From the NCBI RefSeq assembly GCF_901709675.1, contig NC_051101.1, positions 10,684,501 to 10,748,500 on the forward strand: 64,000 bases of DNA, written 5' to 3'. Every line of letters starts with the position of its first letter. The first letter of the stretch is position 1. Under the pieces are notes generated by a model, which ran no database searches, was not told the DNA's origin, and was given only the letters and a program-made list of their open reading frames with translations. Source of the stretch: Syngnathus acus. Its lineage: Eukaryota > Chordata > Actinopteri > Syngnathiformes > Syngnathidae. Below, one piece after another: positions 24,663 through 39,600 of the stretch. A program made the translations under genes and the position numbers.

Positions 24663-27600
24663 TTATCTGAGGAGAGTGGTTGGTTCCGTGTCCATGGAGG
24701 GTGGATCTCGAGTCAGACGAGATGGCTTCACAAACACGCCGTGGCCTGCGGGACATCGGAAGTACACTCTCCCCTGGACAGTACCATTGTGCTTCCCTGA
24801 GGGAGGGTTAAAATACAACAATTTCAGCAATATTCAAAAAACTGGAAAATCATACTTGTCTTACTTGACTATTTTATTTTGAAGATTTTAAGAATGTTAT
24901 ATGGTCTTAAGTATTAGAATAAATGTAAAGGAGCAGTTTAACGTCCATTGAATTAGATTACATTTTAAATTATGTAATTAACTTTTAAAAATTTTGTTAC
25001 GTTTTTTTTTTTTAAATTGTGGAGGCTGCAACAGTTTAATTGTATCAGTTCAAAGGGGAAAGATTAAAGTATTTTGACTAACTAGCAAGGCACCACTGTA
25101 CTTGTGGTTAAAATCAACAGTGCCCTCTAGTGGATAGAATCTTCAAATACTTCACTATTATGCAGTACAGTAATTCCTTTGCTACACTTTCAATGAACTC
25201 ACCCACTGCCAGGTCCAGTTTGACACCAACCCAGATGCCCTTGGCGAACTCCACCCCTCCGACATAGTGGACCATTCCTCGCCGTTTACCCACCCACACC
25301 ATCTCCCCTGGCGCCATCCAGTCGGGGAGCTGGGCGACGGGGGTGCACTCATCCCCGCTAGAGTCGCCTGAGGGCTCCGTGCTGCTCTGGTTGGGGCTGG
25401 GACAGGGGCTCCCGTGGGGCACATCTCCCTGGGCCGGCTCGCGGATGGGAGGGTCTCCTCCTCTGAGAGGCGGGGCTTTGGACAAGGACGTAACAGCGGA
25501 CGGTGACGTTGAAGAGATGGTGCAAATAACAGTGTTGGTCGAAATTGGATATTTGTGTAAAGCGGCTGAGGCGTTGTCGGAATTGTTCTTCATAATAGCA
25601 ACAGAGTCACACGTTTCTGTCTTGTTCGTCGTCTTCAGTGTTGTGGTCACGTCAACAGCGTCTTGCTCCCATCCGTCTGTAAAATGATGCAAGCCCTCTT
25701 CGGCAATGGTATCATCCGCCCCTTTAAAGTCTGTGAACTCCTGACTGCAACTGAGATTGCAATTTTGAGGCGGAGGAAAAGTTCTCGGCTTGCCACGAGG
25801 AACACTGATAGGTAAGGAAGTTGGTGAGTTGAACACCTGCTGGTCTTCACTTCCAGCGGGAACTTTAATTTGCGTGTAGCCCCTTCCGGCAGGACATCCG
25901 AGAGCGTCTTGGGAATCTCTGCAGCTGAGTTGATCGGAGCTCTCGCTGGAACTGAACGGCAGGTCGGACAGCGTGGCGTTCGAGGCGCTGTGGGAAAAGT
26001 AACCGCTGGTGCAGCTACTGGCGGTGGGGCTACGAGACACCTTCCGCTCCTTCGAGTCGCCGCGGCTCTCCAGGGTGGCGTTGTAGATGTCAAAGTTTGC
26101 AAAGTCCTCGGGGATGTACGCCTGGAAGCCGCCGCCGCCGTCTCGGACGTCCACTGCAGCGTCCTCCTCGTCGGATTCCTGCAGAGGGCAGAATGTGAGT
26201 TGATGGCTAGGCACATTTTTCATCTTCACAATTAGTGGTCATGCAGTATAAAAGTAGCCTCGACACGCTAACATGATCTCTCTCACCGTCCCGTGACCGT
26301 GTGACATTCACGTGTAGCACTTACAGCAGCACCGTGTGGCAATGTGCGGCTGAGCGGTCTGCAGGTGGGGGTGGGAAGCTTGCAGTGGCCCTCGCTGCCT
26401 GCCCTGGGTCTGCGCCAGGGGCAGGGAGGGGGGAGCAGTGCAGGGTTGTCCACACATGAGCGCATGCTCTGCAGATGGGTCAGAACAACAGCACAGGACT
26501 TCACGCACGCACACAGACAAACACATTGCATGCAGGCATGGAGCTGGCCAGGTCAGTGACATAGTGGGCATGCATTTTGTAAATTTGTGCTCAAGCTGGA
26601 AAACTGCAGACAAAAAATGCATGTTGATATGAGTGGCACAAACATTCATGCGCAGGAGTGAGGATCACAACACAGGGACATTTAACTCGTTCCTTCTTGC
26701 CTCTTTTCCCAGCAGTGGGCGGGCCTCCAGGACTTTCTTCACCTTATTCTCCTCCTTGACAGGCAGCAAAGACTTGAGGAACTTGGACGGCTGAGGGGAT
26801 AGAAGCTTGAAAGGACTGGAGTTGAAAAATGTAGGACTCTCTGGAAATGACCCTGATCAGAGACATTCGGTGAGACATTCACAGTTTTCGGAACATGCAG
26901 AACTTCTTGTCAAATTCTCTCGTCCGGTTTACCTGACCCTTCTTTGCGTTTGATCGGTGTACTGCAGAGAGAGCCGTTCTGAGGATTGCAGCTGTCACCA
27001 TGATCACAGTTCTCCTACAAATCAATACATCGAACATATTAGCTCAACAAATGATCCCGTCTTTAAAAAAAACGACAGCTGCAAAACATGTGATCAACAA
27101 ACACGGTGTTGAAGCATACCTCACATACTTTGCGGTCTTCATCCTCACAGCCAGTCAGGTCTGTTTTACTGCAGGAAGACTGGAGAGCAGGGAAATTTGT
27201 TACTCATGACACATGTCAAAACGATTAGTTCCTGAGAGGAATGTGCTCATTACATGCGGGACATTTGGTGTGCTGAGGCTTCTTCTGAGATGTCTTCCCT
27301 TAGTAGAGAGTGCTTCCTTAACTGTCACAGCCTGTGGAAAATAATATAATATAAAAAAATATAATCTATATAATATAAATTCAAATAATATAATATTCTA
27401 TAATTATAGGGATGGATGGATGGATAAACAATACAGTGATAATTGTATTTTAATTACATTATTATACTGAGACATGAATTTGCCAAAATAAAAAATTACA
27501 TTTTATTTGTCAAATTGACCAGAATAAATTAGTCAGAATTTAGTATCAGGTTGTGACATGGGGAATCCATATGGCTCTACTGTACCTGCCGCAGCCTCTC

Positions 27601-30600
27601 CAAGCTGAGGATATTCTCCACTTGCAAAACTCCCCGAGTGTATTTCTCAATGTAGGTTTCTCCATCCGGAGTCTCCTCGATGTCTGCACGAGCAGCCATG
27701 AGGGCCAATGTTTCTCTCTCCTCTGGCTCCTCTGAGGCCTGACATGAGGAACGAGGGGGTTCATTACAAGACTTTGTTGAGTGTATTTATTAGAATACGT
27801 CGAGAACATGTTGCACCTTCGGTATGTTGGAAACAATCTCGTAGATCACGCCGCAGGAGTGAAGCATATTCTTAAGCGACATTCTCCTTTTGAGACTCTG
27901 CGTGAAACTCTGAATAAGAGAAGTCAAATTGAGTGAACAAACGAAACGCTCGATGTAGTTGGGACATTCCTGACACACCAACCTGCTTGTTGTAGATGTT
28001 GACGGCGATCCTTTTGCGGAGCACCAGCTCCATTGAGGCAGGGTGGCTAAGTTGCACTGTGGTTTTCAAGATCAGGTAGATACGCTCGTGAGGAGATGTG
28101 ACCCGATTGAGATGCACGGAATCGTGGATGGATGAGTCCCAGGAACACACGGCTGACACCTGAAAATAATTCAATGAAAACCTGAACGATCCACTTGAGA
28201 ATGATATTTGTAAAAGTAGACGCGAATTAGCTGCGCAGTTCCATCTTTGAACACAGGGAGGCAGTAGACGCAAAGCGGTGACTCACCTCTTCCTCGCTGT
28301 GCTTGATGATGGGGAGATAGAAAAACTGGCTTCCGTGCTCCTTGGGTAGGATAGAGTTAACACCCGCAGCATGAGGACCCGTCAGCTGCTCATTCACTGT
28401 CAGATTATCAGCTAGTGGAACAAAACATATCGATATTAAAATTCTAAAATATACAATCATTCATTATATCAGCACAGTCTAATCGGCGATAATACAAAAA
28501 AGCGCAATCCGTCAGCTTGTTTTTTAGGCCTAATGTGGTGACTCCTGATTCAAATGTCAAGAATGTGTGTGACTCACCATTCAAATCAAGGAAGAGGACT
28601 GGGATATGAGCTTCCATTCCGGGAGGCGGAGTCCTACAGGCAGATGTTTGAAACACGGTTACAAAAAGGAACAAATCAAATGAATTTGACATAAATATGC
28701 TCGAATGGTATACCAGTCGGCGGGAGCTCCGGGGATTCCGCTTCCGGGCGCAGGTACGAGCACGGCGTTTCTCTCCTCGGTCAGGCCGACCCATTGCTCC
28801 ACCAGACGGGCTTCCCGCTCAATGTCTTCCTCGGACTTTTCTGAATGGATTGAGACCAATCACGAGAATAAACCATAAAAACCGAATACAAATTTTCTGG
28901 GAGGTTAGAGTCTCACCATGCTTGTTAATGATCTTTTTGATTTGTTCATCGAGGTACTCCCGTCGTTTGATTAAGGCCTCAGACCATCGCTCTCTTACGC
29001 AGCTGAGATCTTCCTCCTAGAAGCAGAGATGCACCTGATTGGCTGTATCTGTTTTTTGGACCACATTTGTTAATACTGTATCACAAAAAAACACACTCAA
29101 AACCAAACCGCATCACACCTGTGATATCAGTGCACATCCCCCATGCAAAGTAGTGCCAGCCATGCAACACAAGTGTTTAGATAGCATGTAGCATGTTCTT
29201 GCAGCTCTTCAGTAGTGGCAAGCAAATTAGTGTGCAAATGTAGGCGACGGGTGGAGCTGTGTTTGGCTGCCAAAGAATGGCCGTTATGTTATTACAGTGT
29301 GTGTTTTGTTTAATAAAGCAACGGTTTTTGCTTTTTTTTTTTTTAGTCGGGAGAGGCACAGCCCTCTTCCTCCTCCCTCGTAGGCCCTCAAGCAAGGGCC
29401 TGATCGCAAACACGTGATCCTTCATGCTGCGTGTTAAGTTACAGCAGGATGAGGGTACCTGATAACTATCCGTATCGTCTTGCACCTCTCTCTGGCAGGG
29501 AAGGACACACGCTGTCAGATATGTGTGTGTGTGTGTGTGTGTGTAAGTGTGAGCTGACAGCTCAGAATTTGCGCTACGCAATGTTTTTACATCAAACAGA
29601 TTTTCTCAAGTTGTGTTGCATTATAAACTCATTTACCACCAGCCCAGTTCAAATGAATCTTTGACTAGTATCGCCGTCAATGGTAGTGAACGACTTTTAA
29701 TTTGACATTTTCTATTTTTGCTCTGAAATATGTTTCACGGACCTGGTAGGTGTCGAGGGGTCGCTGCAATTTGGAGGAGCGTAGAGTCACGCAGCCGATG
29801 GAGACGGACAGCATGGCCTCCACCAGCAGAGGTAGGGTGCCTGACTTTTGGACCGGCTTCACGCTGACATGAAGCCTCCTCGAGTGGCCCTGCTTGGACA
29901 CGTCAACCTCAGTGTGGTGCTTCTGGCACTGGCTTTGAAAATGTGTTCTTTTTTTACATAATTACACCAGTCACAGTGTTTTGTGTTTTTTTCTCCGACC
30001 TGGCGCAGTTGGAAGACTCCTCCCGTGCTGATGTCTTTTCCAGGCTGCAGCTCCACAGCGGCGTACTCTCCCTGTTCATTGAGCTCCTGGATGGAGACCC
30101 ACAGCTCGATCCTACGAGACACCTCGCTCCACCTTCATGGAACGTGCATCAAAGTGTTCAAATCCTTCCGTTTTTCTCCATGAGCGTGAATTCAACTTGT
30201 ACGTACCTGTCTCGGAGCGTCTGAGTCTTGGATTCCAGAGCGTCTAACTCCCATGGAGAACGTCCGTTCCCAGCACAGCAATGGCCCCATACCTCTATTG
30301 CCAACGCTCCATCTGATATGAACTCCAGAAAGTCATCTGTCACATGTACAACATAGTCCTGCAGAAAAAAAAAAAAACAATAATAAATAAAAAGAATATA
30401 AATAAAATTAATATAATATCAATAAATAAAATATAAATAAATTAATTAAAAAAAAAAGTAAAATAATTGCTTTAGTCCAATTTAAAATATAGCACACTAG
30501 AAGACCTCTGCCAAGGCTCAAAACATTCATCACCTGCAAAATCAATGAGCGTAATTCTGCAAGCGTCTTAGCCGAGATAAAAAGAAGCTGATGGTTCTCA

Positions 30601-33600
30601 CCTTGCAGTGGTCAAACTGGACAGTGAACTGTGCATCTGGGCTCCGAGGGGAAGGTCTGTCAGGGCTCACCATTGGGGGGGCCACTGTGGGTTCGCCATG
30701 TTCCCAAAAGGTGTACTGACAGAAAACAAAGTTGGACAGGTTGAGCGGCAGCCCCGTCGCCTCCCTGATGCGAACCTGTAACGTGAAAACACACACACAC
30801 AGCATGAGACCCGACTTTTTGAATTTTCAAGAGACTCGGGTCACATAAGTCAAGGTACAGCTATACACGCAGATAAAAAATGCGGCTTCTACCCTGATAA
30901 TGAGCCTCTTGGCCATGTGGACAATTTCTCCATTGGTGTCCAAGACCTCATAGCAGCCACTCTCACTGGAGTTCTCAGAGGAGTCGTCCCCACCGCAAAG
31001 GCGCTCGGGCACGGCGCCGCTGACCCGCATCAGCTCCACGTGCAGTCTGCCTGCTAACTGTGCGCACAAACGAACCTTCAGTGTAAAACAACAACAACAA
31101 AAAACACCAAGTGGATGCAATTAACTTACCTCCCCCTGCTGGCTGATGATGGGAACAGCATATTGCAGTTTGACGTCATGGAAAAGGCACTCCAGAAAAA
31201 TGTTCGCCACTCCTATTAGGTTGTGGTTTTCTTGAGCGTCGTAAAATGGGTCAGAGTGTTTACCATTTGCCTTGCTGCACTGTTAATTGAATTAAACAAA
31301 ATGAAATAATCAAATGTCTTTTTTTTTTTACTCTCCTGTCTTATGTTTCTTACCACTTCCTCTGAGCCTTCTCTCCAGTCTCTATAGTGATCCCTCATGT
31401 CCACCAGCTTGTTTTCCAGCTTCTCAATGGTCCACACCTGAGTTGCCCTCCCCTTCCTGCGTACCTGGATGGCCGGCTCACTCACTATGGCTCCACGCTG
31501 AATAAAAACAAACAAGTCAGATAAGGCCCCTGAGCAGACGCAACAGTTAAAATGATTGCTTGGCGTCGGCTCAGCCGGCTGACCTTGCGGTTCGCGCTAA
31601 GGTTGGCTGCGGGAATCTGAAGAGTGACTTGATAGTCGGTCAGTTTGCTCATCTCCTCTGCCAAAAAGTTGGCCTCTCGCACCAGGGTGTTAGCTTTCAG
31701 AACTTGTTCCCTGAGCCGAGAAAGACTCTGTCTGAAAAGTTCATCCCTGGCGCACACAAAGAAAAAAAAAAAAAACAGTTATCCAAAGAGATACAACTCA
31801 ACTGGTTGTGTATGAGAAAACTGCTGTGTGAATTGGCAGCGTAACCAACAATGGGCAAAGAAAAATCGATGATGTGCAAAATTGGAATTTCCCCTTGGAG
31901 CACAAGGAGGCTTGGAGAAAGGCAGGACACATGCAGTAGAATGCTGCTTGGTGGTTTGACCTAACCAGAACGTTGAGCTTCACTTTTTAAGAGGCGGTTA
32001 TCTTCACTTCATGAGGGCAGCCGTAATTTGGCATTACTCACTCCTTTAAACACTGTCTTGCAGTATCCTCAAGTTTTAGGTTGGGATAGAACCTCGTATT
32101 ATGGGATAACGCTGTTTGGGGGAAAAACTAGCATAGCGGAAACCGACTGTCCTACTTAGAAATGCAATAGATGGAATTCTGTATTGAGTAGCAAGTGATG
32201 AAAAAACAAATATTGACGCTTTTGAATGAGCTCATCGTGTGTCACCAACCGTTCCTCCGTCCACAGTTGCAGCTTTCCGTGCGGTGTGTGCGTCTGGAAC
32301 GTGAGGCGCTCACTGTTGCTGCGGTGGTGCTGTTGCGTTTTCTCGGGAGAAAGTTGTTGCCGAAGAGATTCCAGCTCCCGCTCGTACATCAACCTTTGTT
32401 CTTCCAGAGCCGTGCGCTTTTCTTCCAGGTACTGCTTCTCCAAAACCTGGACCACATTCTGCATGGGGTCTAGAAAACCACACGCAATGCTTGAGTCTTG
32501 TTTACAATTTATAGCAGAAGCTACAGGAATTTCTTGGAATTACAATACAGACCATATCAAAAGTCTACACACCCCTGTTAACATATATAGTATATAAATA
32601 AAAGATATGAAGAAGCTGCAGGAAATTCTTGGAAGAACTCAAATGAATTAGAAGTCAGACGATATCAAAAGTCTACACACCCCGGGTAAAATATAAATAT
32701 ATAAATATAACATATGGAATTCTTTGGTTACTATGTGCTGGCGACAGAAATGTACCGAGAGCTGAAAATAATTACCATTGTTTCCCAGAGTCTTCATTAT
32801 GACTTCCATTTGGGCAAACTCATAGCTGTAGTCCTGCTCAGAAGATGCTTCACTGGCGGTCTCCACATCCACCTCCACAAAGCTGTCCCTGGGAGAGGCC
32901 CTTTCCAGCTCCTTCAAACGGTCCCGCCGTTTTCGTTTTGGCAAATTGATCCTGTGACAGATTCCATTTTTAGCCTTCCAACTCATCCTATTGGGTTCCA
33001 AGTCAAAATGCGGCGCACCTAAAAAAATGGTTGTTGCCCCATAAGATCCGATCTCCGTGCCAAAGATGAACCAAAGAATCGATCATTGTTCCATTCACAC
33101 AGGTACTGCGGAGAAAACGTCAAGTCGGATTATTATCTGCATCCTTTCTTGAACAATTCATTTGCGTCTAGAGGGGGGGAAAAAAACATGCTCGTGCTTT
33201 GAAAGCAGAGAACTCAAATTCCTCGACAATGAGCTCATGTGAAGCTTCAACGGACAAAGTCGTCGTCGTTTTTTTTACTGCAGCTCACCGGGCGTTCCCT
33301 ATGGGCATCAAGGTGACATCACCATCCGGGCACAGTTCCAGTACACAATGCAGCGGCTGGATCCCGATCCCAAACAGCTGGATGTCCTGAGAAGTGTCAG
33401 CGCCGACATGTGTGCGCTCCTACACACAGGTGGAAGACATATTAAAAGAGGCCTGAAAGGAATTATCTTCGCCTCCCCCATGTTTGGCCTAATTTATTGT
33501 GACAAAATGAGGAAACAAGACTGCGCCTGCAAGGATTCAACCGGGGGGAAAGAAAAAAAAAAAAGTGAGTGGGCGCTGTTAGACAAACATTTCCTTTTTT

Positions 33601-36600
33601 TCAAAGGATGTACAAACGAGTCCATTTCACATTGGAGTGGTCATTCCACATTGAAACGGCAGAAGCTAGACAAAGGCCTGTTGTTGGTGCTTGCTCACAC
33701 GCCTACAAGTCTGTCTTGCAGGATCAGCTCTGTTTACAATACTTTTATCACATTACAAATAGGATTCCCTGGCTTTTGAGGTATTTCTGACTTTGGTAGG
33801 AAAAAAAAAATCACCTATGAACCCATGCCAACATTTTTGCTACAACTGAACAAATAAAAAGACCTCCGTCTGTAAAATGAGTACCTTCAGATAGTAAACG
33901 AGCAGCTCATTTAAGGCAGGATCGGCGTTCAGGTTGACCAGGAAACATTTGTCTTCGCCCACTTTAATTCCGGATGTTTCCAGAGAGATGCCCATGCTCT
34001 CCAGTTGCTTTTGGCGCTCCTGTAAAAACACAGTATGACTTCCCTGTGAGCAAAGTGGATTTATTTCATGAATATTATGTGGTGTTTATATATATATATA
34101 CACACTGTGGCAATCTCCTCGGTCTTCCTCAGTTTCTCCTCCCAAGTGACGGTCATCTCCATGATGAGTTTCTCAGATTCGTGCAGTTTCTCCTTCAGTT
34201 CAGGAGCCTTCAAGGACTTGCGAGCAGATCCGGATCACGTTAGGGTCAAGTGACCATGCAAGGTTCTGCTGGTTTCAAAATCTCACCTCAGCCTGAGACA
34301 GCTGCACTTTGAGCTTCTCCACCTCCTCTCGGAGCTCTCGGATGATGCGAGCGTTGGGGTCTTCGTTCACGACGGCGTGGTTGACGATCCTCTTGGCTCG
34401 ATCGGCGTAACGCAGAGTGGAAAGAGTTTCTTCGTAGTTGTCTGCCGCGGGACTCACTGTGGCGATCATTGCCGTCTTGCTGTTCCCACCCAGGTTATCC
34501 TAAAGAGAAAAATACCTACTGTAAATTTATACTGACAGACAATAATAATAATTAATGTGGGCTACAAACCTTGAGCAGCCAGGTGAGGACTGAGTCTCTA
34601 TAAGGCACAAATTTGGCCTTGCCTTTTCCTGGAGACTGATCAGCCAGCGCAGAAATCACACAACCTAACGTGGTCAAGGACCTACAACCAAACATAAACA
34701 AAAAAATAAGAACATTAATAAATAAATCAATAAATAAATGATTTTAGCTTCTCCAGGGACGACAACCACATTTTTTAATGATGTGTCCGATGCACGTTGG
34801 CTTTTAATTTCCGAATATACCCACTTGTTGATGTTGCTTCCTTCTTTTAGTCGCTCGCCAGCAGCTCCCGTCTTGGACACCCGTTCACTTCCTGCCAGGT
34901 CAACTAGACTCATCTTGCTCACCTTCTCCCCGGAATTCTGATAATAAAGCCAATTCATTGCGAGGTGAATACATTTGTGGAACACTTTGTGTCTTAATGC
35001 AGAGTCAAAAAGACTCACCCCGGATTGTAGATCGTATAATGTTTGTGTGACGATAATACTGAAGACGGCGTGAGATCGGCTGCTTTCCTCATTCATGTTG
35101 GTGGCTGCCACCGTGCGAGATTTGTTCCCTTCCGACATGAGCACTGCAATGTCCTAAAGTCAAGGAAGACAAACGAGAGATACGTTTTTTTTTTTTTTAA
35201 ACCACATATGACATCACGCATAGGTCATTTTTTTTATATTTGAAACTGATAGTGTTGAGTTGCAAATTGTTTACCCTAGTTGCTGATTATTGTCGAAATA
35301 CTGGCAACAGTTTTACATTTCATAATTTTTACAGTTTGAAAGCTTGGAGGAAATTTCCGTGGATTTGAGGAAAAATGTGCAAACAGATCCTTTTGAGAAC
35401 AATAAAAGGCAGCCAACGTTCACATGCACTTTAGCGAGACGGAGCTCTAGGAAATCCAGTGTGTTGATATCAGGCAAACATGGCGCACAGAAATAGGGTG
35501 GGGATTTTTAAACTTAATTAAGAAAAGCCCCGCCAATGCTTGGCATACAATCCACCCCGAAAAACCACACGGGTGCATTCCACATTCACATTATATGTGT
35601 CATTAGGAGCTCATGAGAATTAAAACCACATTGTTAAGCTCAGTGCTATTTGGCTGCAAACAATTCGTGTTTGACGCTATAAATGATTTTTTTTTTTTTT
35701 TGCATTTGTGAAATTTGAGTGGATTTTGTTCAGTCGTACAAGACAAGGGTATACCTCAAAGTTGGTCACGGCCAGCTGAGACAAACCATCCACGTATGGA
35801 CCCAAGACTTTGTGCTCACGAACCTTCAGGGACTGTCGGCTCCTTAAAAGAGAAACGGTCTGGTGAGTAAAAGGAGTGTAAATGCCTCTCATGGCACCGA
35901 GCACATTTCATTTCCACATTCTTTAAAGTCGCCCTTTTTGTGGCTTTTATGGCAATTTGGAGTGCTGACACCATCAGTTTTACCTCAAGCATAAAATGGG
36001 ATTGAAGGACAGAGAAGGACAGCTTGGGTGGAGTGTCTGCTCATTCATCTAGCGCAAAATTACACAACCAAAAGAGCATTTAAGACACATGAGAATTGTT
36101 TTCAAATGTTGTATTTAAATCAACACCTATTGCTGAAGAAGGAGGAACTTTTCATCAAGATTCAGGATGTCATCTGGATACAATAAAATAATAACATCAT
36201 GCATAATGACAATAATAATAAAAAATAATGATGTATGATAAGAGAAGGACATGTCTGAACTTTCAGTATATATGGGAGTTTAAACATTGAATTGAAATTG
36301 TTGCCAGATGCGCATTCTGGAGGAGATCCGGAGGAAACATGACTTCACATTTAGAAGCTGATGTTAAAAACACATTTCTCTCTTAACTGACAAGATTTGG
36401 CTGGGAACAACATCCTGTTGAAAGAATGGCCGTATAAATATAGGTTGACGTGACATAAAAAAAAATCTAAACAGTGAAGGATTGAGATAAAAACTGTCAA
36501 AATGTTTTTCACAGTTGTTCACTTGTTTCTAATTAAGTTCATTTTGTGTAATAGCTAGCTAGCTACACCGCTAGCTATCTATTGGGCAATGCTAGCTAGC

Positions 36601-39600
36601 TATTGCCCAATGAGAATAGCTTTTGGCTCTTTGAAAGCATAAACAATATTGTTTCCCCATTGGACCTGAATACATTGTTCCCACAAGAGTGCCTCACTTT
36701 TCAGTTTAGAACTTGTATGAAATATAAAAAATGTTTCTCCTTTAGGGCTGCCTGCTAGTTGTTGAAGAGAAATCCAATAGCTCAGTAGGTCACTCAATCC
36801 AACTCAGTGTACTCCGGTTAACAGTTACCAGGTTTCCTCTTTCCATTAAGGTGACCTATCTTCCACCCGCTGCAAGTGTGTTTTTATTTTTGTTTGAACA
36901 GTCAGTCAGCTAGTGATGACATGCACTTTGATTTAATTTTCAACATCTTCTTTGGGGAGAATCTTAATGTTTACATTCTTAACCGAGCCTCAGATGTTAG
37001 GAACGAAGAGGGGCCTTTTTCTACTCATCTTGGAAAGAAAAGATATATTTTCTAAAGCATTTTGGCTACACATAAACAATATTTTATGTCAATGAAAATA
37101 ACATTTTTGGGTAACAGGTCAGTGGTTGGACAATTTCTTGAATTCAGCCCAATCATCGGAATTTGCAAATGCGTTATTGATTTATTCAACCAATTTACTG
37201 CAGACTGGAAATGACTATTTTGCAAAACCAAAGTCATTTTGAAAAGTGGACACGCCGTATTTTAACTTGATCCATCCATCACCTGCACTTTCAAAAATTA
37301 CTATGCCACTCCAACACCTCCATTCAAACTACGGGAAAGTCCGTCTTTTCATCCTGAATGGAGACACATTTGTGAGACAAGTCACAACAATGGCAGCGGC
37401 TTGAAGACCCGTGTAAATAGTAAACCAATCAACTGCGGGAAATGGCCAAAGCTTCCTACTTGGCTCCGTCACAGTCCTGAGTCAGGCCCAAGTGGGAGCA
37501 GCAGTCAGCGAGGTCACTGCTCACGCTGGAGTCGGAATGAATCAGGAAAAATGACAAATTTTGTGCAAGCAGCTGTGTGTGTGTGTCACCGCAAGTCCAA
37601 AGCATTAGCTCATTGGCTTCACCGAGCAGATTTAGGTCACATGTGTGTTTACTATGAGAGAAAAAGCACAAGACCACCCATCAGACTCACCCTTTGGGAT
37701 CGAGGAGGTCGCGGACCTTCTCATTGTAGATTTCCATGTAAGACACTTCCACTTTAAAAGTGTGGCCCCCGTTGGACTCTTGGTGGACCCTCTCGAACAG
37801 CGTGCAGCACAGTCGAGGGATCAAACCCGGCTGCTCCCCGTTTCCCATCATGGAAAATGATTTGCCAGAACCTATAAAAACAACAAAAGTGCTTTAAATG
37901 TATTTGCATCTGACAAGACGTTCAGGCTGATATGATCATAAAATAAAATCTCTGAAGGCAGATTTAATCGATTTTTTTCCCCCCCAAAGGTTTTGACTTG
38001 AACCAAAACAAGAATAGCTTTGTTTTTCCCCTAATCGGATTCGCTTTATTTCCCGAGATATGAAACAAACTTTGGAACGGTTTTCCCCCTCCAGGTCATT
38101 TTCTTGCAACAGTCCAACTCAAAAAGAAACAATATTTTCTTTCTAATGACACTATTCTGAATAATTCCACATTTTTAGAATTACCTGTTTGTCCATAGGC
38201 AAATATGCAGGCATTATATCCCTGGAATGCATTTTCAAGTATTCCCTCTCCAAGGCACTTGAACACCACCTCTTGACCTTTTGGACAAAGACTCAGTTAC
38301 CATGGCGATTAGTGTAAACAGATAATCATTGCTTTTCATTTGTGGGCAAATGACAACAGTTAACGAGAACTCGAAACACAAATCCAGTGAGCGCTTGCTG
38401 CCTGGTCATGTCGAAAGTATTTGTCTGTGCCGCGCAGTCTCTTGTGTCGTGCTACTTCTAAATAGAACAGCTGTTTAATAAGCTAAATAAAGCCTCGGCT
38501 GCGCCAGCTTCAGGCCGTGCCCCGAGTGGTCATATTGTCCTCTCCGTGTGTATATGACATCTCCATCACAAAACCGAGTGGCGAGCAAAAGAGCCACAAT
38601 CCTAATGAAAAATGTTCCGCTTGCACAAATGAACCAATTTTCTTGCGTGAAATGTTGCGTAAAGCATTCATTAGCGATATGAATAGTAGTATCTGATTAA
38701 ATATGCGCAAGGACATGAATTAGAGTGCTAGAAAAATAATGCTCATGTAAATATAAACACTTTCATATTGTTCCCACTGCCAAGGAGGTTGTTTATATTT
38801 TTGTTAGTTGGCAGTAGAGGAGTGAGGCATTTCATTTGTTTCAAAGATGGATAAAGTGTTCGATTTGTTTATGTTTGTGCGAAATGTAGCTTAAATTATT
38901 ATTTTTCTAATTGTAATGTGAAGCCTAGTAGGATGGTGCCTTATAATTATAAGGCATTATTATTATTATTATTATTTATATATATACATATATTATTATA
39001 TTAATTAATTATTATTATGATTATATTTAAGTTTTTTGAATACAGCACAAGGACATTTGACTCCCAAAGCGCTTGCAGCCAAATTCTTGAAATGCAATGC
39101 ATGTTTGAAGCTCTCTAGGGAGGAGTGAAGACTTATCACGTGTGACTCACCGGCATATTTGGGAACGTTGGACTCATCCATGGACCAGAAACAGTGGTCA
39201 AAGGCGAACACCTGCGGAGAAGACAGCGAAGAGATCACCGACACATTTTCCACACCTGTCCGAGCGTTTACACTCCGACACGACTTGATCCTGCTTCCAT
39301 AACGGGCGCCAAATCAAGCTTATTGTGCCGTGCCATGCGAGTAAATCAGCGGGATAGAGCATGTCTGCGAGACTAAGATACAGACAAACTGAGCTTATTG
39401 TTCAAAGTAATGCTCATTAAGACGCTCTGTACAAATCCACTGTTCGCGCTTTTGTCATAGTGGCTGCGGCTAAATGAATTCATAAATCAGGGTCAGCGCT
39501 CCCCCAAGAAATTCCAGCACTCAGTGACCCTTGTCTCCAAGGAAACGGGGCCCGAGCGCTTCCCGGCGGTGCATGCTGGCTCGCAGCCCTCGCTGCTGCC

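Noticed and set aside
25343-26235. Long frames on both strands around the kif13a tail exon
   Set aside because: Shadows of the 976-nt GC-rich coding exon in other frames; only the phase matching upstream and downstream exons is kept.
33348-33779. 143-codon plus-strand frame
   Set aside because: Antisense to kif13a exon 33419-33289 and its intron; composition not protein-like.
38945-39030. ATT/TA repeats as an origin or matrix attachment site
   Set aside because: Plain microsatellite; nothing supports a specific role.
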